Numbered from the stretch's first letter, positions 15,496-23,894 are shown. The stretch: DNA of 64,000 nt from Holophagaceae bacterium (GCA_025363715.1 JANYLR010000052.1:1-64000); one strand, 5' to 3'. Translations and numbers: made by a program. Notes: a model not told the origin generated them from the letters alone.

Positions 15496-17363
15496 AGCCA
15501 GTCCTCCTCAGAAAGGGTGCTCCCGGAATTCGCTTCGGACTCCGGATCCGCAGACTCGCTTGGCGGCCTCATTGGCACCTGAAGACACCACTCCGGCAGT
15601 TCGACGGCCTTCAGCGCATCTTGGGCAGCGGCCTTGGCCTCCGCCTCGGAATCGGCCCAGGGATCGCCGCCGGGAAGCACCTCGCCCAGGGGCGTGCGCG
15701 GGATCTCGATGGGCACGGGGAACCAGTAGGTGAACCCATGCAGACGCCCCAGGGCCACGCGCAGCTCGGACCAGCGGCCCCAGGCGTCCAGGGGCATGAG
15801 ATCCGCTTCCTTTTCCGTCTCCTTGGCATTCTTGTTCGCAGGAGGAATGCGGCGAGTGAACTTGCCCAGAGCCTTGGAGATCCGCTCGCGCAGCTCATCT
15901 TCCAGGTTCCTCGCCAGCCAGATGCGCGTGCCGAAGCCCTCCATAACGGCCTTCCAGTCCTGGGGATACACGTCCTGGAGCAGGCCCAGGTTTTGAATCC
16001 CCGCCACGATGGAGACGCCTTTGGAGCGCAGCAGTACCAGGGCGCGCTGGATGTTGTTGATCCTTCCGCAGTCCCCGAATTCATCCAGCAGGAGCAGGAT
16101 CTTCGAGGCACCCTCAGGCCTGTTCCTCAACCTGCCGAGGAGCATGGCCCAGAAGACGTGCACGGGAGCCTTCAGGGCGTCGCTGTCCTCGCAGTTCATG
16201 ACGTATCCGCCCCTGGCGATGAAGTCGTCCAGGGTGACGGTGCTCTTCCCTTCGGTGATGGTGCGCACCCGCACGGTTTCCCAGCGGCTCAGGGTTACGA
16301 CGAGATCCTGGAGCACGGGCACCTGGCTCTTGGGTTCCTTCATGGTGTCCAGGAAGATGGGATCCAGCATCGCCAGAAAGGGCTCCAGGCGTGTCTCCCG
16401 GAGGGTCCGGGCGATCTGCTGGATGCTCTCCCAGCGCTTCGAGCGCAGCACCGCCCCGAAGATCACGCGGGCCATGTCGCGCACCCAGCCGTTCGGGTCC
16501 TTTGGGTTCTTGGGGAAGATGTAGTCGACCAGGATGTCAAAGTCCTCGGTGCTGCGAATCTCCTCCAAGGGATTCCAGATGCCGCTGCGCGTGATGTGAC
16601 CGCGCACATCCAGGCCGAATAGGGGACGATCCTGGAATTCGTCTCGGAAGGGCAGCTCGGCCTTGCTGTCCTGATAGATCCAAGGAACCAGCGAGCTATG
16701 CATGATGGGTGCATAGAAGCTCGCGGTCTTCCCCGACTGCTGGAGCCCCAGGATGAAAATGTGCCGCGCCAGGATGTCCCAACGAAGGGAAAGCAAGGTG
16801 AGATGGCAGCCCTGGTAATGGTCACCCGCCACGATTCGGCACGCGAGCTTGGAGGGATTGCGGTACACCAGCAGCTCGGCGATGGGGCGCTTGTCGGTGT
16901 GGGTCGTGCCACCCTCGACCACTCGCACGCTCCACTCTTCGGATACATCGCGGAACCGTGCATCGGCCCGGCCCTCGCCCGCCTTCACGTATTTCGGCTC
17001 ACGATTCCAAGTGGCCCAGAGCACCAGCGCCAGGATCACAAGCACCGCATGGACTCCCAGGAAGAGCGGGCCGTTCTGGAACGCCCCCCGCACGAAGGCC
17101 TCCTGGCCCACAGCCCAGGTCATGCCTAGGCCCAAGGCGAGCAGCACCACACTAAGCGGGAGGGTCTTCGGGGAGCGGCGGTGCAGCAGCAGCCAGCGGG
17201 TGAACCACTGGAAACGATCCCGTAGCAGGATCAGGGGATGCTCGCGTTCCACCCAGGTCCAGCGCAGGCCGCACCAGAGCAGACCCAGGAAGCCAAGGAG
17301 TGTGCAGGCTATGGAGCCGAACGCCTCCCAGGCACGAAGCAGGTTGAGGAATAGGTTGTTCAT
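15492..17363 (-). CDS. Type IV coupling protein (TraD/TraG/VirD4-like)
   Basis: A 623-residue inner-membrane ATPase that hands relaxase-bound DNA to a secretion channel. The N-terminus has about three hydrophobic segments (residues 8-35, 65-90, 98-125). The motor domain has Walker A GLQQSGKT near 206 and Walker B LLLLDEFGDC near 423, with the typical FWAMLLGRL and IVAGIQNLG segments. I chose ATG 17363 because it overlaps the relaxase stop (ATGA); an in-frame ATG 24 bases earlier is less likely. No mating-pair formation genes occur anywhere in the island, so the element must use the channel of another conjugative element. The C-terminal 100 residues are unlike standard members. Confidence 0.87.
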   Translation of the reverse strand: MNNLFLNLLRAWEAFGSIACTLLGFLGLLWCGLRWTWVEREHPLILLRDRFQWFTRWLLLHRRSPKTLPLSVVLLALGLGMTWAVGQEAFVRGAFQNGPLFLGVHAVLVILALVLWATWNREPKYVKAGEGRADARFRDVSEEWSVRVVEGGTTHTDKRPIAELLVYRNPSKLACRIVAGDHYQGCHLTLLSLRWDILARHIFILGLQQSGKTASFYAPIMHSSLVPWIYQDSKAELPFRDEFQDRPLFGLDVRGHITRSGIWNPLEEIRSTEDFDILVDYIFPKNPKDPNGWVRDMARVIFGAVLRSKRWESIQQIARTLRETRLEPFLAMLDPIFLDTMKEPKSQVPVLQDLVVTLSRWETVRVRTITEGKSTVTLDDFIARGGYVMNCEDSDALKAPVHVFWAMLLGRLRNRPEGASKILLLLDEFGDCGRINNIQRALVLLRSKGVSIVAGIQNLGLLQDVYPQDWKAVMEGFGTRIWLARNLEDELRERISKALGKFTRRIPPANKNAKETEKEADLMPLDAWGRWSELRVALGRLHGFTYWFPVPIEIPRTPLGEVLPGGDPWADSEAEAKAAAQDALKAVELPEWCLQVPMRPPSESADPESEANSGSTLSEEDWL

Positions 17364-18913
17364 CGGTCTACCTCCAGGCCACGGCATGTGGCGTTGTGAA
17401 TGGCTTGAGCGGTTTCAGCGGTGACTTGGGCGGCCTTGGCGGCAATGCCCACCACGGGCACCCAGCCCGCCACCTGGAAGGCCCGCCGAAGGGGCTCGGG
17501 CAGGCTGGCGTTCGCTCCAGCGGCGCGGGCGGCGGTCTTGCCGAGGTCCAGGGCGCCCCCGGCAATGGTCTGGCCCAGGGACAGGGGCGAGAGGGTGAGC
17601 ACATCCTTGGCGGCTCCGGCAGTGGTGCGGGCCGTCGCGCTGGCCGCCCGCCCTGCGAGGCCAAGCCCACTGGGAATCAACTCCTGGCCGGTGGCCAAGG
17701 CTGCCCGTGCGGCTCCCTGCCCAACGGCAGCGCCGGTTCGGATGGCCCCCTGGCCAAGTTCCTTCCCGGCCTGGGCCAGATCCTGGGCCGCCTCCTTCCC
17801 GGCGACCTTCAGGCTGGCGCCCGCCGTGGGAAGGGCCGTCACCAGGCCCACGCCCAGCTTCAGTGAAGCCTGGGCCACATGCACGCTGCTGCGGGCAGCG
17901 GCCTTCGCGGCCTCCTGGGCCGCCCCAAGCGCCGTCTGCGTCGCCTCCTGGGCCAGCACCAGGGTTGCACCCGTGAGCTTCCGGACAGGCCTGGGCACGC
18001 CCAGGCTCTTCAATCCCATGTCCACAGCCTGTCGGGCCAGTCGCCCGCCACTGCGCGTGCCCCTCTGGATTGCCCGTCCACCGGTATCCACGGCCCGCCC
18101 GAGTCTGGCCTTGGCAATGCCGACCTCGCGGGCGGTTTCCCGACGTTCCAGCCGCCGCAACGCCCCGGTGCGGCGATGCTCCACCTGTTCCAGCTCGGCC
18201 AGGTGCCTAGGGCTCCCAAGGGCTCCCCGTGCCTCATAGCGTGCCTGGACGGCCCGCATCTCCACCTGGTAGCGATCCTCCACAAGTCCGCGAGCCCGCC
18301 GCTCGAAGGGCCGAGCAGCCTCGGTCTTCCGTTCCGGCGCGGCCCGTTTCACGGCCTCTCGGCGCTCCTGCTCGTTCTCCTTCTGGGCCCGGATCACCTC
18401 CTGGAGGCGGGCCCGCTCCTGCTGGAATCGTCGATGTGCGGCCCAGTCCTGGATCCGTGGCTCATCTCCCCCGAATTCCCGGTCCCAGGTCTTCTGCACC
18501 TGGCCGTAACGCCCCAGGGCCCGCTCGGGCATGGGGCCCGCCACCGCCAAGTGGTAATGGAAGCGCCCATCCTGCTCATGGATGGCGAGCACATACGGGC
18601 GTCCTTTGGCGTAGACCTTTGCCAGGCGATCTCCAGCCTCACGAACTGCGCGATCTGGATCCTCCGGACAACGGGCTCGGATCGCCTCACACTCCGAGTG
18701 GCTCGGGGCCACGATGATCTCGTGGTAGGCCGCTTGGGGTCCTCCCAGCACCTCGGCGGCCTGGTTCGGGGTCAGCTCCTGCCCCTCGGCCCCCAGAAGG
18801 CGCACCGAATCCCGGTCATGTTCGCTGGCCAGGTAGTGCATCCGCCGGTTGCAGGCGGGCGCCTGGGTGCGTCCTCGGAAGCCAGGGCTGAACCCGGCCT
18901 TGATGATGGGCAT
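17360..18913 (-). CDS. Mobilization relaxase (nickase)
   Basis: A 517-residue relaxase. The metal-binding triad is visible as IHEQDGRFHYHLAV, with H112, H119 and H121 in the H-x6-H-x-H pattern. Candidate nucleophile tyrosines lie upstream (Y27, Y63). It nicks the element's oriT and pilots the strand into a recipient. The middle (about 160-290) is a charged Arg/Glu coiled coil. The last 230 residues are strikingly Ala/Gly-rich with amphipathic repeats, resembling membrane-interacting tails. The start at ATG 18913 overlaps the MobC-like gene's stop (TGATG). A longer frame upstream only shadows the MobC-like gene. Confidence 0.82.
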   Translation of the reverse strand: MPIIKAGFSPGFRGRTQAPACNRRMHYLASEHDRDSVRLLGAEGQELTPNQAAEVLGGPQAAYHEIIVAPSHSECEAIRARCPEDPDRAVREAGDRLAKVYAKGRPYVLAIHEQDGRFHYHLAVAGPMPERALGRYGQVQKTWDREFGGDEPRIQDWAAHRRFQQERARLQEVIRAQKENEQERREAVKRAAPERKTEAARPFERRARGLVEDRYQVEMRAVQARYEARGALGSPRHLAELEQVEHRRTGALRRLERRETAREVGIAKARLGRAVDTGGRAIQRGTRSGGRLARQAVDMGLKSLGVPRPVRKLTGATLVLAQEATQTALGAAQEAAKAAARSSVHVAQASLKLGVGLVTALPTAGASLKVAGKEAAQDLAQAGKELGQGAIRTGAAVGQGAARAALATGQELIPSGLGLAGRAASATARTTAGAAKDVLTLSPLSLGQTIAGGALDLGKTAARAAGANASLPEPLRRAFQVAGWVPVVGIAAKAAQVTAETAQAIHNATCRGLEVDR

Positions 18914-19377
18914 CAGCCCTCCCCACGCAGGGCGCGCATCTTGGCCTGGGCCGAGGTTGTGATCTCCGCAGCTCGGGGACTGGACTCCACTACGCCGAGG
19001 AGGTGGGCGTAGCTCAATTGGCAGAGCCCCACCACACCGGATAGGGTCTGGAGGATCTGCGCCTCGCGCTCCGCCTGGCCCTCTTCGACCTTCCTTAAAA
19101 TCGCCACCAAGGCCTCGATGCGGGTGGCATGTCGCGCCTGCTGTTCCACCACTCCCAGGAGGGTGCGTGCCAGGGATTCGAGCCGAGGGCCGAAGGCCTC
19201 TTCGGCCATGCGCTCCCGCGCCTCCTCCAAAAGGTCTCGCAGAGCCTGGGTCTGGCTCACACCCTTCCGCGTGGCCAGCTCCACCAGCACCTTCCAGCAT
19301 TCGGCCCCTACGCGGGCATGCACCACGGTTTGGGCATGTCGCGAGGCCCTGAGGGATGGGGGTTTCTGCTCGTTCAT
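18913..19377 (-). CDS. MobC-like relaxosome accessory protein
   Basis: A 154-residue protein placed directly before the relaxase, where MobC-type accessory proteins sit. The N-terminal part (HAQTVVHARVGAECWKVL) looks like a ribbon-helix-helix segment for DNA binding. The rest is a long helical region with leucine heptads (about 60-130) suited to dimerisation. It would bind near oriT and help the relaxase melt the nick region. The ATG at 19377 has an AGGAG site eight bases upstream. One-base overlap with the relaxase gene indicates translational coupling. Confidence 0.65.
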   Translation of the reverse strand: MNEQKPPSLRASRHAQTVVHARVGAECWKVLVELATRKGVSQTQALRDLLEEARERMAEEAFGPRLESLARTLLGVVEQQARHATRIEALVAILRKVEEGQAEREAQILQTLSGVVGLCQLSYAHLLGVVESSPRAAEITTSAQAKMRALRGEG

Positions 19378-19660
19378 GGTGCATCTCCTGTTGCGTCCCG
19401 AGCCGAGCGCCACGCAAATGCACCATCTCCATCCCTGTCGAAAGACAGGGCTTGGCCTGGAGAGGCCACAGTCACGCGCCACGCCGAACTTGCCACCCGA
19501 AGGGTTCGATCTGCGATCGCCCTGCATCACCCTTCGTGCAACCTCAGCGTAGTGGTTCGTCACGCCTCATCAAGTGGCCAAAAGCAATTGAGCCATCCAG
19601 ATACAACAAGAACTCTCACGACCTTCCAGGGAAATGCCTGGCAGAGACCCAGGTCACCTA
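19378..19660. other. Intergenic region upstream of the mobilization operon (possible oriT)
   Basis: These 283 bases lie between the MobC-like gene and the excisionase-like gene, a common oriT location. They contain a perfect hairpin CCCTGTC-GAAA-GACAGGG (19433-19450) with a stable tetraloop, then TGGCC/GGCCA arms (19453-19468), and GCGATCGC near 19516. No nick consensus is recognisable, so the oriT label is positional. A second candidate lies at 20158-20240. Confidence 0.35.
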
Positions 19661-19969
19661 CTACCCGCGATTCTTCTCGACAAAGGCTCGCAGCTCACTC
19701 TCAGTGAAGAGAAGGCGCCGTCCAATGCGGACAGGGGTGAGCAAACCTGATTTCAGAAGGACATAGACGGAGGACCGTGAAATCCCCAGAATCCTTCCGG
19801 CATCCCTCACTCCATAGACCATGGGCTGAATACCGTCCAAGAGCTTCGTTCCAGTGGGTTCTGGTTTTGGCTTCTCTACAGGTTTTTCGACGGGCTTCTC
19901 GACAGCCCTCGCAGTCCGACTTCCCTGAACTTCTTCGATATCAATTGTCATCGTCACCAGGTAACGCAT
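19661..19969 (-). CDS. Excisionase-like HTH protein
   Basis: A 102-residue protein. The C-terminal half is a MerR-like winged helix typical of excisionases (VYGVRDAGRILGISRSSVYVLLKSG followed by RIGRRLLFTESELRAFVEKN). The N-terminal 45 residues include a Lys-Pro-Glu repeat (EKPVEKPVEKPKPEP) that may be a flexible arm. Excisionases bend att-site DNA and bias the integrase toward excision. The start at ATG 19969 has a strong GGAGGAAG site. The open frame continues upstream through a 12-base poly-G run, but that extension is not needed. It stands alone, 2.4 kb from the integrase. Confidence 0.72.
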   Translation of the reverse strand: MRYLVTMTIDIEEVQGSRTARAVEKPVEKPVEKPKPEPTGTKLLDGIQPMVYGVRDAGRILGISRSSVYVLLKSGLLTPVRIGRRLLFTESELRAFVEKNRG

Positions 19970-20093
19970 GGGTCTTCCTCCTTGCTCCCCAGGAGTCCCA
20001 GTGTGGTGTTCCTGGTGGCGAGTCAAAGTAGACCAAACCGGTTGGGTTTCAGGGGAATTGGGGGAATCTCGGCCTTCCTCTCTTCCAAATTCT

Positions 20094-20105
20094 CCCCCCC
20101 CCCCC
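20094..20105. repeat. Poly-C tract, 12 bases
   Basis: An uninterrupted run of 12 C (12 G on the minus strand) lies about 125 bases upstream of the excisionase-like gene and inside an open-frame extension of it. Such tracts are prone to slippage. An effect on expression is speculative. Confidence 0.8.
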
Positions 20106-20157
20106 TTCAGTCCTCCTCTCATTTCCGTCATGGCAGAGCAAGAGCGGCGCAGGGGAT

Positions 20158-20240
20158 GGCGCGCAAAGCGAAGCGGCCTTCAAGGCGGAGGGCTCCCTCT
20201 GGGAGACCGCCTTGAAGGCTTGCGCGCCAGGCCCGGAGAC
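20158..20240. repeat. Large imperfect palindrome followed by CATCCTG (alternative oriT candidate)
   Basis: GCCTTCAAGGCGG (20176-20188) pairs perfectly with CCGCCTTGAAGGC (20207-20219). An outer pair GGCGCGCAA (20158-20166) and TTGCGCGCC (20220-20228) extends the structure, with a smaller inner stem GGCTCCC/GGGAG. About 16 bases after the palindrome is CATCCTG, like the TATCCTG core nicked by IncP-type relaxases, which also follows an inverted repeat. The palindrome is seen directly; the oriT role is inferred. Confidence 0.45.
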
Positions 20241-20381
20241 GCAGCATCCTGGTCCGACGGAATGGGGGCAAACGCCCTTGCCGTTGGGACTGTGGACCAC
20301 AGGGGTTTCCTGGCTATCGGGGGTTAAGGCAGTTCCATGGGGGCTCGAAGGTCCCCCTTTCCGTGTTCAAGCAGGGGCTAC

Positions 20382-20470
20382 GTTCACAATCCGTGAACAC
20401 GAATTTAAATTGAACAAACCCTTGACTCAGCCTCCTAAATGGACGATGTTCACTAATTGAATGCGTTCAC
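20382..20470. promoter_or_regulatory. GTTCAC repeats and promoter region of the AbiE-type operon
   Basis: GTTCAC-AATCC-GTGAAC forms a 6-bp inverted repeat at 20382-20398, and further GTTCAC copies occur at 20448 and 20465. A TTGACT (-35-like, 20422-20427) lies between them, so binding could block transcription. AbiEi-type antitoxins repress their own operon through inverted repeats, which makes these likely operators. The -10 element is not convincing. Confidence 0.55.
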
Positions 20471-20492
20471 GGAACACGTACACAATTCGAGA

Positions 20493-21509
20493 ATGAACAT
20501 GAAACCTCTCCTAGAAACCGAAATGATCGACGCGGCCCTGGCACGTTTCGCGGCTCAAACAGGGCTCCGGGCTGTCCGGGAGCCTCTGGAGGGCCGACAT
20601 GGCCCAGACGCGCGGGTCCAGATTATGGATGGCCCTCGCCAATGGACCTTCGACGTGGAGTGCAAAAATCGGGTGGACCGACTCAGCATCCTCCAGGGGG
20701 CCCAGGCCCAAATGGGGAGATTCGAGAAAAAAGGCCTGCTCATCGTTCCCTACTTGGCCCACGGACTGGCCCGGCATTGCCCGGACATGGACATCCCCTT
20801 CCTCGATACCGCCGGAAATGCCTTCCTGAAGGCGGAGGGGTTGTACGTGCTGGTGGCAGGGCAGAAGCCGGACAAGACCTATCTAAGAACCGAAAAGCCC
20901 ATGCGTGCCTTCGACCGGACAGGCCTCCGGGTGGTGTTCACGTTGCTGGCTGCCCCTGACCTGATGCAGGCCACCTACCGCGACCTGGCCAAGGCGGCGG
21001 GAGTGGCGCTTGGAACGGTGGGCTGGATCCTCACCGATCTCCGGGAACATGGATTCCTGGCTGAAATCGAGGGCCACCGCCGCTGGATTGACCTTCATAG
21101 AGCAGTGCAGGCCTGGACAACGAACTACCCCCTTCGCCTGCGCGAACGCCTGCGCGTTCGCCGCTTTGCAGCCAAGGATGACACCTGGTGGGAGAACGCG
21201 AACCCGGGGGCCTTCGACGGCTTCTGGGGAGGGGAGGTGGCTGCGGCCAAGCTACACGGCGATCTGATCCCCAAGACCGTCACGATCTACCTTCCCGAGG
21301 ACCGGAAGGATTTCCTAGCGAAACATCGGCTCCGAGCGGATCCCCAGGGTCCCATCGAAGTGCTGGATGTCTTCTGGGACTTCCCCCCTGCACCGGAAAT
21401 CCCCGAAGGCATCGCGCCCCCGCTGTTGGTCTATACGGACCTCTTGACCATCGGAGATCCTCGTACTCTCGAAGAAGCCCGGAGAATCCATGAGCACTAC
21501 CTGGCTTGA
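20493..21509 (+). CDS. AbiEi-family antitoxin/regulator of a type IV toxin-antitoxin pair
   Basis: A 338-residue protein. The C-terminal two thirds fit the AbiEi family: an HTH segment (TYRDLAKAAGVALGTVGWIL) followed by the RRFAAKDDTWWE...FWGGEVAA region. The N-terminal 130 residues instead look like a restriction-nuclease-type fold with a DVECK segment (D54, E56, K58), whose activity is unknown. AbiEi antitoxins repress the operon and neutralise the AbiEii nucleotidyltransferase. ATG 20493 or 20499 is the likely start; a TTG at 20457 is also in frame but lies within the GTTCAC operator repeats. The toxin gene begins 20 bases before this gene's stop. Confidence 0.77.
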   Translation: MNMKPLLETEMIDAALARFAAQTGLRAVREPLEGRHGPDARVQIMDGPRQWTFDVECKNRVDRLSILQGAQAQMGRFEKKGLLIVPYLAHGLARHCPDMDIPFLDTAGNAFLKAEGLYVLVAGQKPDKTYLRTEKPMRAFDRTGLRVVFTLLAAPDLMQATYRDLAKAAGVALGTVGWILTDLREHGFLAEIEGHRRWIDLHRAVQAWTTNYPLRLRERLRVRRFAAKDDTWWENANPGAFDGFWGGEVAAAKLHGDLIPKTVTIYLPEDRKDFLAKHRLRADPQGPIEVLDVFWDFPPAPEIPEGIAPPLLVYTDLLTIGDPRTLEEARRIHEHYLA

Positions 21510-22356
21510 CCTCAAGCGCCCATTGGATCCGCGCCTGGACCGCCTGCTGCGGGACCTGGACGACCTCTTCCGCAGCCAAGGGATCGCCTACCTGCTCACA
21601 GGCGGAATGGCCCGCGAGATCCTGCTGCACTACGGCCACGGCTGCGCGACAGGGCGCGCCACGAAAGACGTGGACTTCGGCGTCACCCTGTCCTCTTGGG
21701 AAGACTACGAGGCCTTGCGCTCAGCCCTGGTGGGCACAGGAACCTTCCGGCCCGACCCCAAGGAAACTCAGCGAATGATCCATCGGGATCCCGGCACTGG
21801 ACTCGAAACCAAAGTGGATCTCGTGCCCTTCGGCGCTATCGCCGGACCCGATGGAGCCCTGGCTTGGCCTCCTGATGGCAGCCATTTGATGCGCGTCCTG
21901 GGCTACCCCCAGGCACTCGCATCCGCCATTCATCTTCGTCTGGACGAAACGAAATGGGTGCCCCTGGCCTCGGCTCCAGGGTTGGCGTGCATGAAACTGG
22001 TCGCCTGGAGGGACCGGGGCGACGCCAGACTTGGCCGCGATGCCGTGGACTTCATGGAACTCCTCCACCAGTATTCCCATGTGCTCACCGACCAGGAACT
22101 TTACGACGATCATCCGGAAGCCATGGAACGCTACGGATTCAGAGCAGAGCCCGCCGCCGCATTCATCCTGGGCAAGCAGGTGGCACTCCTCGCGGATGAT
22201 CTTCTGCGAGAGGTGATCGACAACGCTCTGAACGATGCATCCAAGCGGAAAATGCTGGACTACTTCCTGCGAGAGCGCAGCTTTCAGGATTCAGACGCCC
22301 GCCTGGAGGAGGCTTCGCACCTGCTGGAGGCCTTCGAGACAGGCTGGCGCGGCTGA
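21490..22356 (+). CDS. AbiEii-like nucleotidyltransferase toxin
   Basis: A 288-residue protein of the DNA-polymerase-beta-like nucleotidyltransferase fold. The signature is visible: LTGGMAREIL (G38, G39), then TKDVDFGV with metal-binding D60 and D62, and a later Asp in KVDLVPFGA. AbiEii enzymes block growth by modifying tRNA or another target, giving abortive infection against phages. It overlaps the antitoxin gene by 20 bases and is followed within seven bases by the convergent integrase gene. The RDRGDARLGRDAVDFMELL segment is typical of the family's helical domain. Confidence 0.78.
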   Translation: MSTTWLDLKRPLDPRLDRLLRDLDDLFRSQGIAYLLTGGMAREILLHYGHGCATGRATKDVDFGVTLSSWEDYEALRSALVGTGTFRPDPKETQRMIHRDPGTGLETKVDLVPFGAIAGPDGALAWPPDGSHLMRVLGYPQALASAIHLRLDETKWVPLASAPGLACMKLVAWRDRGDARLGRDAVDFMELLHQYSHVLTDQELYDDHPEAMERYGFRAEPAAAFILGKQVALLADDLLREVIDNALNDASKRKMLDYFLRERSFQDSDARLEEASHLLEAFETGWRG

Positions 22357-22363
22357 TTACCCC

Positions 22364-23677
22364 TCAAGGGTGACCGGGTCCCTCACTGGAATCGCTACCT
22401 GCTGTTAGATTCAGCCTCGGCGAAAGCTGGCGGATCGTGTCCGTCACATACTTCTTCGCCAGATGACCGTAGTGCTTGTCCACCATGCGCGTGCCCTTGT
22501 GGCCAAGCTGCTCAGCCACCACGGCCAACGGCACGCCAGCCATGATCAGCGTCGAAGCATAGGTATGCCTCAGTTCGTGGAAGGAGAGTCCGTCTTCGAT
22601 CTCAGCGTCCTTCACCGCCTGGTTCATCGGTCGGACCTGATGGCCGCGCTTCCATTCCATGCACTTCTCCGTCAGGAACATGCGCTCTGACTTCTTCCGG
22701 CCTTCCACGATGTCCTTGAAAAAGGCAATGCCCTCATCGCTGAGCGCAATGTAGCGGCTCTCTTCTGACTTGGTTTCGGAGGTCACGAAAACCTGTCCGG
22801 TGCGCTCATGGAAGTCTCGAACATGCATGAGTCGGGACAACTCGCCGTATCGTGCCCCTGTGAACAGCGCCGCCTGAACAAGTTTTCTGAAATAAGGCGG
22901 GCAGGCGTCCACCAGCGTCTTCTGGTCATCGACCGACAGGAACCGAAGCCGGGCGCTATCGGCCTTCCTGAACGGTTTGACCATCCGCCAAGCCGTATTC
23001 GGACAACTCACTCTCTCCATTTCCAAGGCCTTGTTCAGGGCCGCTTTCAACACGGTCAGGATTCGGTTAGCGGTACTTCTCCGGCGGCGCTTAGCCTCAA
23101 AATCGTCAGGCAATTCCCGGAACCGCTGCTCTGCACTTTTGGCGGTGCGCAGTCTCGCGGGCGAATCTGCGAGATCCTCGAACCACTCCTGGATTTGTGA
23201 TCTCGTGAGCTTCTCGACCAAGTGGTCGCCGAAAGCGGGAAGGATGTGGGCATTGACCACGCGGAGCGTGTCCTTGCTGGCACGACCACCAGCCTTCTCG
23301 TAGCTGCTCATGTAGTCCGCCATGCATTTGCGCACGGAGTACGGCTCTTTCGGAGTCTCTGAGGCTGGAGCAGCGAGTGCCTCTGCCTCGGCCTTGCGCC
23401 AGGCCAAAGCACCTTCCTTCGCCTCGGCGTAGGTCAAGGTCTTGATATGCGCCGGAGTCCCGCTGTCATCGGCAAAGCCGATGTCCTTCTGCTTCCGCGG
23501 TGGCTTGGCCTCGGGGAGGTAGTACTTGGCGTACCAAACCCCACCGCGCTTTCCGCGGCGATACCCAAGGGCGCATCCTTCCTCGATCACCTCCCAGTAG
23601 GGCTCGTGGCGCGGCTTGCAGTTCTTTGCCCGAGCCGTGGGGGTGTCCATCTTGGGGGTGGCTTGCCTCTTGGCCAT
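22364..23677 (-). CDS. int: Tyrosine integrase of the tRNA-Glu island
   Basis: A 437-residue tyrosine recombinase that would integrate and excise the island at tRNA-Glu. Catalytic residues are visible: Arg in GARYGELSRL near 275, HELRH near 366-370, LGHK near 390 and the nucleophile Tyr in VDKHYGHLA near 401. The N-terminal arm-binding region contains RRGKRGGVWYAKYYLPE. A SAM-like core-binding domain follows (about 120-230). The start is ATG 23677 with AGGA upstream; seven extra codons are possible. The gene begins 165 bases from the right att copy, and its promoter region holds the paired TTACTGCAA sites, so the integrase may repress itself. Confidence 0.93.
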   Translation of the reverse strand: MAKRQATPKMDTPTARAKNCKPRHEPYWEVIEEGCALGYRRGKRGGVWYAKYYLPEAKPPRKQKDIGFADDSGTPAHIKTLTYAEAKEGALAWRKAEAEALAAPASETPKEPYSVRKCMADYMSSYEKAGGRASKDTLRVVNAHILPAFGDHLVEKLTRSQIQEWFEDLADSPARLRTAKSAEQRFRELPDDFEAKRRRRSTANRILTVLKAALNKALEMERVSCPNTAWRMVKPFRKADSARLRFLSVDDQKTLVDACPPYFRKLVQAALFTGARYGELSRLMHVRDFHERTGQVFVTSETKSEESRYIALSDEGIAFFKDIVEGRKKSERMFLTEKCMEWKRGHQVRPMNQAVKDAEIEDGLSFHELRHTYASTLIMAGVPLAVVAEQLGHKGTRMVDKHYGHLAKKYVTDTIRQLSPRLNLTAGSDSSEGPGHP

Positions 23678-23711
23678 GGTTGTCCTTTGGGAGACCATCC
23701 TGCCAGAGAAT

Positions 23712-23731
23712 TTACTGCAAACTTACTGCAA
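23712..23731. promoter_or_regulatory. Paired TTACTGCAA sites, right end
   Basis: TTACTGCAA at 23712-23720 and 23723-23731 lies 35 to 54 bases upstream of the integrase start. The same pair occurs near the left att copy (211-231). It is probably an arm-type integrase site overlapping the integrase promoter. Confidence 0.55.
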
Positions 23732-23842
23732 ACCGATATTGAACCTTCAGGAACCGATCAGAACCCTCATGATCATTTGTTTCTTGTTTTTCATGCACTT
23801 ACGAAATTGCCTACAAATCCAGAATGGCTCATAAAGGGTCAT

Positions 23843-23894
23843 ACACCGCCCTTTCACGGCGGTAACACGGGTTCAAATCCCGTTAGCCCTACCA
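23843..23894. repeat. Right att site of the island (52-bp direct repeat)
   Basis: Exact copy of tRNA-Glu bases 89-140. Only the 3' part is present: upstream bases diverge in the D-arm, so this copy is not a functional tRNA. It is the junction between the island and the original sequence downstream of tRNA-Glu. Confidence 0.93.

Noticed and set aside
18914-19432. N-terminal extension of the relaxase
   Set aside because: It shadows the MobC-like gene in another frame; TGATG coupling at 18913 marks the true start.
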